From JAJPXC01 sp964520525 (GTDB lineage: Bacteria; Bacteroidota; Bacteroidia; Bacteroidales; Muribaculaceae), in NCBI GenBank assembly GCA_964520525.1, contig CAZFNR010000022.1, positions 1 to 26,435 on the forward strand: 26,435 nt of DNA, read 5' to 3'. The position numbers were made by a program, and so were the translations under genes. Under the pieces are notes generated by a model. It had not been told where the DNA came from and did not search any database. It saw only the letters and a program-made list of their open reading frames with translations. The first letter of the stretch is position 1. Every line of letters starts with the position of its first letter. This document shows positions 14,768 through 22,899 of the stretch, in pieces.

Positions 14768-14780
14768 CGTCTGAAAATAA

Positions 14781-17018
14781 ATGAAGATGTTAAAGCCGCT
14801 ACCTATCACATTATTAGCACTGTTGTCGGTAATCCGGTCGTCGGCGCAGACCGTTGACGCGGACTCTACGTTGACCCTTCGTGAGGTCTCGGTGACAGCA
14901 TTGAAGCAGCCTGCCCGCCTCTCGGTGCAGCCGTTGGCTTCGACCACAGTTACCGCCGAAGATGTGTCGCGATATAATATAGTCACCATGAAGCAGGTGA
15001 GTGAAATCGCTCCCAATCTTTATATGCCTGATTATGGTTCAAGGATGACATCGTCGATTTATGTGCGCGGCATAGGCGCGCGCATCGACCAGCCTGCTGT
15101 CGGGTTGAACGTTGACAATGTGCCGTTTTTGAATAAGGATAACTATGATTTTGATTTGGTCGATATCGACCGCATAGAGGTCCTGCGCGGCCCTCAGAGC
15201 GTGCTTTACGGGCGCAATACTATGGGCGGCTTAATCAACATCTACACTTTGTCGCCATTCAAATATCAAGGGGTCAGAGTCACAGGTGAATATGGCTCGG
15301 CCAACTCCGCGAAGGTTTCTGTCGGCGGTTACGCCTTGTTGACCCCCGAGCTTGGTATGTCGCTCAGTGGGTATTACACTCAGACCGACGGCTTTTTCAA
15401 AAATGAATACAATAAAGCTGATGTGGGTGCTGAACGTCAGGGAAGTGTCAGATGGAAGACAGCATGGAGACCGTCGGATGTGGTGAGTGTAGAGAATGTA
15501 GCCGCCGTGAGTGTTTCGCGTCAGAGCGGTTATCCCTATGCATTGGTCGAGAGCGGAAAGATTAGTTATAACGATACCTGTTTTTATCGCCGCACGGGAG
15601 TTACCGACGGTTTGACCGTCAAGTGGGCCGGGCCGCGGTTTACCTTGTCGAGCATAACGAGTTTCCAGTATATCAACGATAATATGACGCTCGACCAGGA
15701 CTTCCGACCCGAGAACTATTTCACGTTGACCCAGGCTCGTCATGAGTGGGCGTTTACTCAGGATATAATCGCAACCGGCAAAACCGGCCGTTATGAATGG
15801 ACGGCAGGGCTGTTTGGCTTCTATAAACGCATGTCGATGAATGCGCCTGTGACTTTTGGCGAGGCGGGCATCAACGGGTTTATAGTGGAGCAGTATAATA
15901 AGAATTATCTTTCCTACCCGATAGTGTGGGATGACGATTCGTTTTTATTGGGAAGCCGGTTTACGGTGCCGACAGGTGGTGTCGCTCTGTATCATCAAAG
16001 CAGTTACACTGTCGACCGGTTGACAGCGTCGCTCGGAGTGCGCTTTGATTATGAGCAGGCGTCGCTCGACTATCACAGTTCGGCACGGGGAAGCTATACG
16101 CACTATAACGCGACGGTGACCCCTATGGAGTTTTATAAGCGCATACCGTTTGAAATCGATGACCGCGGACACTTGACCCGCGACGATTTTGAGTTTTTGC
16201 CCAAGTTGTCGCTGAGTTATAGATGGGGCGATTCGGCTATGGATAATGTGTATGTCGCTGTGTCTAAGGGGTATAAAGCAGGCGGATATAACACGCAGAT
16301 GTTTTCTGACGTTTTGCAGCAGCGGGTAATGTCGCTGATGGGGCTTGCAATGAAATATGATGTTGATGAGATAGTTAGCTATAAACCTGAAAAGAGTTGG
16401 AACTGGGAGGCGGGTGCGCATTTCGACCTGCTCGACGGTAGGCTAAGCGGTCAGGCGGCGGTGTTCTATATCGACTGTCGCGATCAACAGTTAACGGTTT
16501 TCCCCGAGGGGCTGACGACAGGGCGCATTATGACTAATGCGGGAAAAACGCGTAGCTATGGCTTTGAACTTGCAGCGACTTACCGCCCGTCGCGGCGGTT
16601 GGCTATGTCGGCATCTTATGGATATACCAATGCGACGTTTCGTGAATATGATAACGGTAGGAGCGATTTCGGCGGAAAGCGGGTGCCGTATGCTCCGGCT
16701 AACACGCTTTTTGGCAGTGTTACCTACTCTCAACCGATAGGGAAGTCGTGGCTCGACGAAGTGTCGTTGACCGTTAACGCTCGCGGAGTCGGTGATATTT
16801 ATTGGGATGAGGCTAACACGGTGAAACAGCCGTTTTACGGACTTCTCGGTGCGATGTTGAGGTTTAGCCGAGGCGATTGCCAACTTGACGTGTGGGGCGA
16901 GAATCTGACGGCCGCCGACTATGATGTGTTTTATTTCGAGTCGGTCAAAAATCGTTTTGTCCAACGTGGAAAACCTCGCACGTGGGGTGCGACGCTGCGA
17001 CTTAATTTTAAATCATAA
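14781..17018 (+). CDS. TonB-dependent outer-membrane receptor
   Basis: A 745-residue receptor of the siderophore/metal type rather than the much larger SusC type. A signal peptide ends near residue 23 (SSAQ). A TonB-box-like stretch, TLTLREVSVTA, follows at about 30-40, then the plug domain (about 40-150) with SIYVRGIGARIDQPAVGL, VDRIEVLRGPQS-like DIDRIEVLRGPQSVLYG and NTMGGLINI, and a 22-strand barrel that closes with the typical KPRTWGATLRLNF. No carboxypeptidase-like N-terminal extension is present. It probably imports a metal complex, siderophore or haem using energy from TonB. Upstream is zupT; downstream after 25 nt is a lipoprotein gene, likely its surface partner. Substrate cannot be read from sequence. 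Confidence 0.93.
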   Translation: MKMLKPLPITLLALLSVIRSSAQTVDADSTLTLREVSVTALKQPARLSVQPLASTTVTAEDVSRYNIVTMKQVSEIAPNLYMPDYGSRMTSSIYVRGIGARIDQPAVGLNVDNVPFLNKDNYDFDLVDIDRIEVLRGPQSVLYGRNTMGGLINIYTLSPFKYQGVRVTGEYGSANSAKVSVGGYALLTPELGMSLSGYYTQTDGFFKNEYNKADVGAERQGSVRWKTAWRPSDVVSVENVAAVSVSRQSGYPYALVESGKISYNDTCFYRRTGVTDGLTVKWAGPRFTLSSITSFQYINDNMTLDQDFRPENYFTLTQARHEWAFTQDIIATGKTGRYEWTAGLFGFYKRMSMNAPVTFGEAGINGFIVEQYNKNYLSYPIVWDDDSFLLGSRFTVPTGGVALYHQSSYTVDRLTASLGVRFDYEQASLDYHSSARGSYTHYNATVTPMEFYKRIPFEIDDRGHLTRDDFEFLPKLSLSYRWGDSAMDNVYVAVSKGYKAGGYNTQMFSDVLQQRVMSLMGLAMKYDVDEIVSYKPEKSWNWEAGAHFDLLDGRLSGQAAVFYIDCRDQQLTVFPEGLTTGRIMTNAGKTRSYGFELAATYRPSRRLAMSASYGYTNATFREYDNGRSDFGGKRVPYAPANTLFGSVTYSQPIGKSWLDEVSLTVNARGVGDIYWDEANTVKQPFYGLLGAMLRFSRGDCQLDVWGENLTAADYDVFYFESVKNRFVQRGKPRTWGATLRLNFKS

Positions 17019-17043
17019 GTAATTAAACATTAAAAGATAGAAG

Positions 17044-17910
17044 ATGAATAAATTTTTAAAATTAATGGCGATTGCAACGCTCGCGGTGTCGGTGACTTCG
17101 TGTGGCGATGATGAGCCGTCAAGCGAAATCCGTAAAGAGTTTGACCCGTTGACCAACTATGTTTATACGATTAACACGGCGACAGGTGACACTTTTCTTA
17201 CCGACGGTTGTAGCATAGCGCTGACATTTGATAGCGACGGCAAGGCATCGGTGAGACTCGACGCTGTCAATGTCGGTGATAAGTCGATTGGGATTGATTG
17301 CACCGATGTAGAGTGGACTATTAACCGTGACAACGGCTCGCGCTCCATCTATGTGGCGCAATTACCGGCACGCACTACCGGCTATCAGACCGCAACGGTG
17401 ACCGATTTCACCGTCAGCTATCTCGACCGTGTGTATGGCAACGCGGAGATACCCGCATATCAAATAACTATGACCGTTGACGGTCGTTGCAAGGTGAGAG
17501 TGATGCAGCGCATGGTTTTCAGCTTTGGTGAAACCGTCGTTACGACGATGCGTAACGGAGCTAAGTATGAGACGACCGACACATACTATGGTGTGTCGTT
17601 TGACCGCACAAAGATGACCTCTAACATCGTGATGTATAACGCTAAATTCGCTGAAAATATGCCTACGCAGAAGGCGTTGACCATACCCGACGTGCCGTTT
17701 AAATTGTCGGCTGACGGGTTTACGCTCGCAGTAGATAGTGTGACTCCTCTCGCTCCTCCGCCTGCAAGCATTCCCATGCCTGAGATGAAGGTGACCGACC
17801 TCTCGGCGACGGGAGTCTATGGCGGACGTCAGTCTCTGAAGTTTAACGTTGCCGGAGCGTGGTTGCTTGAGGCTGTGCTGAGCGAAGACGGCATGATTGG
17901 CGACAATTGA
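17044..17910 (+). CDS. Lipoprotein of unknown function, partner of the TonB-dependent receptor
   Basis: A 288-residue predicted lipoprotein: the signal peptide ends in the lipobox SVTSC with the lipidated cysteine at C20, followed by GDDEPSSE, an acidic stretch of the kind linked with surface export in Bacteroidetes. The rest looks beta-rich, with many alternating polar and hydrophobic stretches and a proline-rich linker (LAPPPASIPMPEM, about 238-250). No domain was recognised. It is not a SusD (too short, not helical) and contains no histidine at all, which speaks against a histidine metal site. It lies 25 nt behind the receptor gene and before a strong terminator, so the two are probably cotranscribed. 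A role in catching the receptor's ligand is inference from position. Confidence 0.85.
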   Translation: MNKFLKLMAIATLAVSVTSCGDDEPSSEIRKEFDPLTNYVYTINTATGDTFLTDGCSIALTFDSDGKASVRLDAVNVGDKSIGIDCTDVEWTINRDNGSRSIYVAQLPARTTGYQTATVTDFTVSYLDRVYGNAEIPAYQITMTVDGRCKVRVMQRMVFSFGETVVTTMRNGAKYETTDTYYGVSFDRTKMTSNIVMYNAKFAENMPTQKALTIPDVPFKLSADGFTLAVDSVTPLAPPPASIPMPEMKVTDLSATGVYGGRQSLKFNVAGAWLLEAVLSEDGMIGDN

Positions 17911-17933
17911 TTTTGTCAAGAATACCTATTAAC

Positions 17934-17963
17934 GAAAAAGCCACCCTCGCAGGTGGCTTTTTC
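17934..17963. terminator. Strong bidirectional terminator
   Basis: A perfect 12-bp stem (GAAAAAGCCACC with GGTGGCTTTTTC) and a 6-nt loop lie between two convergent genes. T-runs form part of the stem on both strands, so it serves both the lipoprotein gene and the membrane transferase gene. Confidence 0.9.
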
Positions 17964-17985
17964 TGTTCAGTCGGTGTGATTGTTG

Positions 17986-19722
17986 TTATTCTTTGTTTTT
18001 GAGATAGTCGTGTCGGATAATCAGTTCTGAGGCGAGCCATCGGTCGAGGTAATCATTGAGTTGCCGCTCGTTGAGGTTGCCGTAGGGTTTGCCGAATCGG
18101 TCTAAGGCTCCGTCGAGGTCCGACTCGGCAAGGAGGCTTGTCCCGAGCCCTTTCCACCAATAGCCGGTGTTTCCGGTTATCTCCAGGATGGTGGGGTAGA
18201 TGTCGACCTGTCCGCCGCGGCGTGTTATGACGGTGTCGAGTCCGGTGTTGAGGGCAATGAATGGCACTGTCCCCACACCGCTACCTTTGTAATCGGGGAC
18301 TGCCGATTCATGGTCAGATGTTATCACGATAACACTATTGTCAAATATCCCATTGGCTTTGAGGTAGTCGATGAATTTTCCCAACTCTGTGTCGAAATAG
18401 TGTGTGGCTTCGAGGTAAGAGGTCAGATCGTTGGGCGGCGCAATTTCTGAAATCCATGATTCCCACTTGGGTCCCGCATTATATGGCCCGTGCATCGCAA
18501 GTGTGATTAATGTGCAAAAAAACGGTCGCTCGGTAGTAGCGATTACCGATTCGGCGAGTTGGAACATGGTTTCCTCGACGGGTCCTGAGGTCAGTCCCGC
18601 CGCTTTTGCATCGTTTGAGTCATAGATGTGGTCATAGCCTTCTTTCTTTGATGTTACACCATGTCTCCACAGGGATTTTTCTTCGCAAATAACTTCAAAT
18701 TTCGGTCGTTCACCCATAGCTTTTGCGATGGATGGGAAATTGTTGCCACTATGCCGTGACACCGTGGCCTCATTCCGTAGAGGTAACAGTCCGGTATTGA
18801 TTAGGAGTTGTCCGTCGCTGCTGCGCCCGGGGCCGGCTTGTGAGATGAGGTTGGTGGCGACAATCGCATCGCCCGACATCATTAATTCCTTTAAGTTGGG
18901 GACTACGGTTTTGCCGTCGACCTCAATGCTTAGTACCCACGAGTTTAATGACTCTACTATTATGATGATGAGGTTCTTATCGGAGTTCCTTGATAGATCG
19001 GAGTGTGTCGCGGTTGGATTATAGCTGTTTTGGGATATAATCAGATTGATTTTGGACTCTTCATCGTCGGTTATCGGTTCTGTCGCTTTTAGTTCGTGAG
19101 CTATACTGAGAAATAGATGGGGGACTGCTCCGAATGTATATAATTTCCTCTTTTTAGACACGCATCCATCAAATTCTCCCCAACTATCGGGGTAAGATTT
19201 TAGTATGAGTTGGAGCTTAGTAAGGTGCTTTTGTTCATAGGAATGCAAGAATCGGTATTCTAAATAATAGTCATATTCTCGGTAAATATGAGTGAGCAAG
19301 TTCCATAATAAAGTGATAATAATCGCCCAAATTTTTAAAGACCTGGGCATATGGGCATTGAATACATCCCTGCGGGCTTTATGCCATAAGACGGCAAGTA
19401 TTAGGATTCCTAAAGGATAGACGCTATCTTTTATCTTAAGCGAGTTTTTTATGCTATCAGCCACAACTCCATCAACATTGTCGACTAATGATAGTGATGA
19501 AAGCGGGATTAAATCGGAATATGTGCGGAAATAAATGACGTTGACTATCCAATATATGTTAAAACAAATGATGGGAATCCATATAGACGCTCTCCATTTC
19601 CCTTTTAAAAACCAATATGGTAGTAATATTAGCGCAACGTCGCCCAAGGCAACAATTAGATAATGAACGATTGAAGTCCCTGTGATTTCTTTCCAAAACA
19701 CCCCATATTGTAAAGCTAACAC
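17986..19722 (-). CDS. LtaS/MdoB-like membrane alkaline-phosphatase-superfamily transferase (5' end out of phase)
   Basis: A membrane enzyme of the group that includes lipoteichoic acid synthase and OpgB/MdoB, which move phosphoglycerol or phosphoethanolamine groups onto envelope glycans or lipids. As drawn it starts at a GTG and has 578 residues: membrane helices near 21-39, 46-66, 103-114 and 130-147, then the extracytoplasmic catalytic domain (about 248-560). Metal and active-site positions are visible: E257 in IVESLNSW, S301/S302 in GPGRSSDGQ as nucleophile (threonine in LtaS), H411 in AMHGPYN, and D470-H471 in TSDHESAVPDY. The GTG start cuts the first helix in half. The real start is most likely the ATG at 19813, which is out of frame because of a C9 run; in the in-frame state the protein would have 608 residues. 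The upstream gene is a PHP phosphatase, 33 nt away from that ATG. Confidence 0.88.
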   Translation of the reverse strand: MLALQYGVFWKEITGTSIVHYLIVALGDVALILLPYWFLKGKWRASIWIPIICFNIYWIVNVIYFRTYSDLIPLSSLSLVDNVDGVVADSIKNSLKIKDSVYPLGILILAVLWHKARRDVFNAHMPRSLKIWAIIITLLWNLLTHIYREYDYYLEYRFLHSYEQKHLTKLQLILKSYPDSWGEFDGCVSKKRKLYTFGAVPHLFLSIAHELKATEPITDDEESKINLIISQNSYNPTATHSDLSRNSDKNLIIIIVESLNSWVLSIEVDGKTVVPNLKELMMSGDAIVATNLISQAGPGRSSDGQLLINTGLLPLRNEATVSRHSGNNFPSIAKAMGERPKFEVICEEKSLWRHGVTSKKEGYDHIYDSNDAKAAGLTSGPVEETMFQLAESVIATTERPFFCTLITLAMHGPYNAGPKWESWISEIAPPNDLTSYLEATHYFDTELGKFIDYLKANGIFDNSVIVITSDHESAVPDYKGSGVGTVPFIALNTGLDTVITRRGGQVDIYPTILEITGNTGYWWKGLGTSLLAESDLDGALDRFGKPYGNLNERQLNDYLDRWLASELIIRHDYLKNKE

Positions 19723-19813
19723 GATGAAAGCCGAGATGACAAATAATAGCGCTTTATTGGTGTAAGTGTCAGATTTGCAGTACTTTAGTGGGGGGGGGTA
19801 AGCGGTGCGTCAT
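19723..19813 (-). other. Probable true 5' end of the LtaS/MdoB-like gene, out of phase
   Basis: The ATG at 19813-19811, preceded by the A-rich AAAGAA, starts MTHRLPPPT and then meets TGA after 14 codons because the C run has nine bases. With eight C the same ATG reads MTHRLPPPLKYCKSD and on through ALLFVISAFIVLALQYGVFW, which restores an entire first membrane helix. In the downstream gene's own frame no start codon lies between the TGA at 19812-19810 and the GTG at 19722. This supports either phase variation or a base-count error. Confidence 0.75.
19790..19798 (-). repeat. C9 homopolymer, putative phase-variation tract
   Basis: Nine G on the plus strand (C9 in the coding strand) lie five codons behind the ATG of the LtaS/MdoB-like gene. 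It is the longest G or C run in the window. Lengths of 8 or 11 join the ATG to the main frame; lengths of 9 or 10 do not. Confidence 0.8.
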
Positions 19814-19846
19814 TTCTTTAAAGGGTTGGTTTATGGGGGAGAATGG

Positions 19847-20590
19847 TTAGTTGAAAGCGGTGTCGTTGAGGATTATGCCTTTGAGCGCGGCTGAGTCGCG
19901 GACGTAGTCTTTAGAAGCGAGGTAGGCTTCGACGGCGTCGGCGTGGCGCTCGTTGTGGAGGTCGGTGCCGATGAAGTCGACCATCTCGTTTTTGATAAGG
20001 AACTCGGCGGCTCGTCGCACGTCGCGCCCGTAGTGTCCGGCAAGGCTCAACAGGTTTACTTGAAAAAGCGTGCCGTCGTTGTGTAGCTTTTTGTAGCGTT
20101 CCTTTTTGTCGTGATAGTAGGAATATCGCTCGGGGTGTGCGAGAATGGGGTTATATCCTTTCACTTTCAGGTCAAACAGAGTCTCGTCAAGTCCCCACGG
20201 CTCTTGGATGAACGAGTTTTCGACGAGTATGTAGTCGTTGGGGAACGGCGAGATGTTGCCGGCGGCAAACTCTCGGTTGAAGAGGTCGTCGAGGCGGTAT
20301 TCGGCTGAGTGTGAGAGGTCAATGTCGATGCCTTGAGCGTTAAGCTCGGCTTTGAGTTCGTCCATAGCCGCATCCATAGTCAGAGGGGTGTTTTCAAATG
20401 TCGTTTCGGTGACGTGGGGCGTTGCTATGATGCGAGTTAACCCCCACGATTTCATGCGTTTGATAAGCCCGGCTGAAACCTCGACCGAGGGAGAGCCGTC
20501 GTCAATGCCGGGGATGACGTGGGAATGTATGTCGGTGTGGAAGAAGAGTTCCGCGGGAGTATCAATTTTTTTTCTGAAGAGATTAAACAT
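19847..20590 (-). CDS. CpsB/YwqE-type tyrosine-protein phosphatase (PHP domain)
   Basis: A 247-residue PHP-domain metal-dependent phosphatase. The motifs run in the usual order: DIHSH at 20-24 (H22, H24), GIDDG at 28-32, TPH at 57-59, an AHPERY motif near 155 and GTDLHNE near 213; these build the trinuclear metal site. CpsB and YwqE remove phosphate from the bacterial tyrosine kinases that control capsule or exopolysaccharide chain length. No kinase gene lies in the window. The gene has a perfect promoter upstream, and the LtaS/MdoB-like membrane transferase follows on the same strand, so both probably serve surface-polymer metabolism from one transcript. The PHP fold assignment is firm; the protein substrate is inferred from the family. 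Confidence 0.9.
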   Translation of the reverse strand: MFNLFRKKIDTPAELFFHTDIHSHVIPGIDDGSPSVEVSAGLIKRMKSWGLTRIIATPHVTETTFENTPLTMDAAMDELKAELNAQGIDIDLSHSAEYRLDDLFNREFAAGNISPFPNDYILVENSFIQEPWGLDETLFDLKVKGYNPILAHPERYSYYHDKKERYKKLHNDGTLFQVNLLSLAGHYGRDVRRAAEFLIKNEMVDFIGTDLHNERHADAVEAYLASKDYVRDSAALKGIILNDTAFN

Positions 20591-20658
20591 GGATGTGTAA
20601 TGTGAGATTGTCGACCTGTGACGTCCTAATCGATTATGAATATGAATTTTTCAGATGT

Positions 20659-20690
20659 CAAAGTTAACTTATCTTTTATTTATATCCAAA
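20659..20690 (-). promoter_or_regulatory. Promoter of the PHP phosphatase operon
   Basis: On the minus strand TTTG (20690-20687), a 20-nt spacer and TAACTTTG (20666-20659) match the Bacteroidetes consensus fully. Transcription should start near 20652, about 60 nt before the ATG at 20590. Confidence 0.75.
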
Positions 20691-20747
20691 GAAATTTGTT
20701 GCCGGATTGAGGGATGAGAAATATAGTAAGATAAAATTACAGAAATA

Positions 20748-20779
20748 TTTCTTTAATTTGGATTAATTATTTACATTCG
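20748..20779 (+). promoter_or_regulatory. Possible promoter of the biotin carboxyltransferase gene
   Basis: TTTC (20748-20751) and TACATTCG (20772-20779) are spaced by 20 nt, each with one mismatch to consensus. The leader to the ATG at 20849 would be about 60 nt. TTAATTTG at 20753-20760 is a competing -7 candidate. Confidence 0.4.
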
Positions 20780-20848
20780 CGGTTGACCATTCTCGTTGAG
20801 GGTGGTACGAGAGAAAAAAGGATATCTATAACCTAAATATATAATACG

Positions 20849-22717
20849 ATGGAATCAAGAAAATTAAAGATTCGCGACTTGACTCTGCGCGATGGACAGC
20901 AGTCGCTGTTTGCAACCCGCATGAGCCAAAAACAGATTAATCACCTTCTCCCGTTTTACGAGAATGCCGGTTTCTACATCATGGAGGTGTGGGGCGGAGC
21001 AGTGCCCGACTCGGTGATGCGTTATTTGGACGAGTCCCCGTGGGATCGCTTGCGCTCGGTCAGCAATGCCATGAAGGGGCGTTCGTTGCTGTCGGCTTTG
21101 TCACGCGGGCGCAACTTGTTTGGTTATGTGCCATATCCCGACACGGTGTTGAAGGGCTTTTACAAGGAGGCGATCAAAAACGGCCTCAATGTGATGAGGA
21201 TTTTCGACGCGCTTAACGATATCGACAATGTCAAGGAGTCAATCAAGCTCATCAATGAGCTAGGCGGTATCCCTGACGGGGCGGTATGCTATACCGTGGA
21301 CCCCAAAGAAGAGCCGAAAGCTCCCAAGGGATTTTTCAGCAAATTGTTTGGCAAAAAGGAGGAGGCCCCCGAAAAGATATTTACCGACGACTATTTCGTA
21401 GGCAAGGCCAAGGAGATGGAGGCACTCGGAGCCAAGATTATCACCCTTAAGGATATGGCGGGGCTTGTGAACCCGTTACGCGCCGCCGCTATCATCTCGA
21501 AACTTAAATCGGTGTTGAAAGTGCCTGTAGACTTCCACACTCATTGTACGCCGGGCTATGGCCTCGCATCGGCTCTCATGGCCATTATCAACGGTGTGGA
21601 TATTCTTGACACGAATATATGGTATTTCGGCGGTGGGTCGGCGGCTCCCGCTATCGAGCTTGTCTATCTGTTCTGCAAAAAACTCGGCGTAGAGGTCGAG
21701 GTTAACATGGAGGCAGTCGGTTTGATTCGTAATGAACTTGAAGGTGTGCGCCGCGAACTTGACGCTTATGACCTCACCAAGAAGTTCCCGCGTAAGTTTG
21801 ACCCGCTTACCGACCAGCTCCCCGCAGAGGTTGACGCTCAGTTTGACCGAGCAATCGCTGCCGCCAAAGCTCTCGATGAAGAGGCTTTGCTTGACGCGTG
21901 CCATGCCATTGAGGATTATTTCGGTTTCCCGAAGCCCAATCTCCTCGTTAAGGACGCTGAGGTTCCCGGAGGTATGTATTCCAATATGGTCGCACAGCTC
22001 AAATCGCTTGGAGCCGAGGACCTTCTCGACGATGCCATGCGCTTGATTCCTAAGGTGCGTCGCGATGCCGGTCTCGTGCCGCTTGTCACTCCTACCAGCC
22101 AGATTGTAGGCTCCCAGGCGGTGAGTGTGGCTCTTGACCGCAAGAAGGGGAATCCTGATTATTCCAACCCTTCAAACCAGTTTATCTCGCTTGTCAAGGG
22201 TGAGTATGGCCATACTCCGGTTGCTGTTAATCCTGAGTTCCGCGCTAAAATCACCGGTAGCCCGGTTGAACATCCCTATGACGTAAGTTCATACCGTCAG
22301 CCTGAGAATCCTGAATTGGCTGATTTGGGCGGTGTCAAACTCGCCTCAAACGATGAGGAATATCTGTTGCTTGAACTTCTGCCAAGCGTGGCTAACGGTT
22401 TCCTGCGCCGCCGCCGTCAGGAAGAGTATCAAGCAAAGGCATCAGCCGATGGCACAGGAGCCGCAGAGGCGGCGGAGACTAAAGTCGCCGACGAGCCTAT
22501 CACCGGTGAGACGCTTAAAGCCCCGATGGGAGGCCGCATTATCTCGGTCAAGGTTAACCCGGGCGATAAAGTCAAGAAAGGTGATGTATTAGTCGTCTAT
22601 GAGGCGATGAAGATGGAGAATGATGTCACAGCCGAGAAAGACGTGACAGTGAAACGTATCTTTGTGAAGCCCGATGACGTGGTGGGCGCGGATGCGGTTC
22701 TTGTTGAGTTTGAATAA
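20849..22717 (+). CDS. oadA: Biotin-dependent carboxyltransferase, OadA/PycB type
   Basis: A 622-residue fusion of a carboxyltransferase barrel, a PYC/OADA domain and a biotinyl domain, as in oxaloacetate decarboxylase alpha and pyruvate carboxylase subunit B. Barrel motifs: LRDGQQSLFATRM at about 13-25, MRIFDALND near 116, the catalytic-lysine motif LKDMAGL near 200 and the metal site FHTHCTPGYG near 230. The PYC/OADA region covers about 330-500, an Ala/Glu-rich linker about 525-550, and the biotinyl domain 552-622 with AMKMEND; the biotinylated lysine is about K588. A basic insertion (KGFFSKLFGKKEEAPEK, about 157-173) interrupts the barrel. The beta/gamma subunits of a sodium pump and a biotin carboxylase are not nearby, so decarboxylase and pyruvate carboxylase roles cannot be separated from the context. 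Confidence 0.9.
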   Translation: MESRKLKIRDLTLRDGQQSLFATRMSQKQINHLLPFYENAGFYIMEVWGGAVPDSVMRYLDESPWDRLRSVSNAMKGRSLLSALSRGRNLFGYVPYPDTVLKGFYKEAIKNGLNVMRIFDALNDIDNVKESIKLINELGGIPDGAVCYTVDPKEEPKAPKGFFSKLFGKKEEAPEKIFTDDYFVGKAKEMEALGAKIITLKDMAGLVNPLRAAAIISKLKSVLKVPVDFHTHCTPGYGLASALMAIINGVDILDTNIWYFGGGSAAPAIELVYLFCKKLGVEVEVNMEAVGLIRNELEGVRRELDAYDLTKKFPRKFDPLTDQLPAEVDAQFDRAIAAAKALDEEALLDACHAIEDYFGFPKPNLLVKDAEVPGGMYSNMVAQLKSLGAEDLLDDAMRLIPKVRRDAGLVPLVTPTSQIVGSQAVSVALDRKKGNPDYSNPSNQFISLVKGEYGHTPVAVNPEFRAKITGSPVEHPYDVSSYRQPENPELADLGGVKLASNDEEYLLLELLPSVANGFLRRRRQEEYQAKASADGTGAAEAAETKVADEPITGETLKAPMGGRIISVKVNPGDKVKKGDVLVVYEAMKMENDVTAEKDVTVKRIFVKPDDVVGADAVLVEFE

Positions 22718-22740
22718 CTTCGGCTTGCCCTATACCCAGG

Positions 22741-22784
22741 GACGGGGTCGCGCCGTTATCGGTAGCGATCCCGTCGCTTTTTTA
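22741..22784 (+). terminator. Terminator of the biotin carboxyltransferase gene
   Basis: GACGGGGTCGC (22741-22751) pairs with GCGATCCCGTC (22765-22775) with one G-U pair, followed by GCTTTTTTAT. It lies 23 nt behind the stop codon. Confidence 0.88.
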
Positions 22785-22843
22785 TGCGCGGTCAACGGAG
22801 GTAATGATAAAGTAAGATAAATTTTCGTGCCGGGAGCGGGCCC

Positions 22844-22877
22844 CTTGTAGTTTAGTGAGTAAAAATTAGTAATTTTG
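22844..22877 (+). promoter_or_regulatory. Promoter of the rhomboid operon
   Basis: TAATTTTG (22870-22877) is an exact TAnnTTTG -7 element, with CTTG (22844-22847) 22 nt upstream as a -33. The rhomboid ATG is at 22900, so the leader is short. Confidence 0.55.
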
Positions 22878-22899
22878 CCATTCTAATTCTGTTATATTG

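Noticed and set aside
15231..16964. Minus-strand frames of 157-170 codons opposite the TonB-dependent receptor
   Set aside because: The receptor frame is clearly real, and the antisense translations look like reversed G+C-biased codons.
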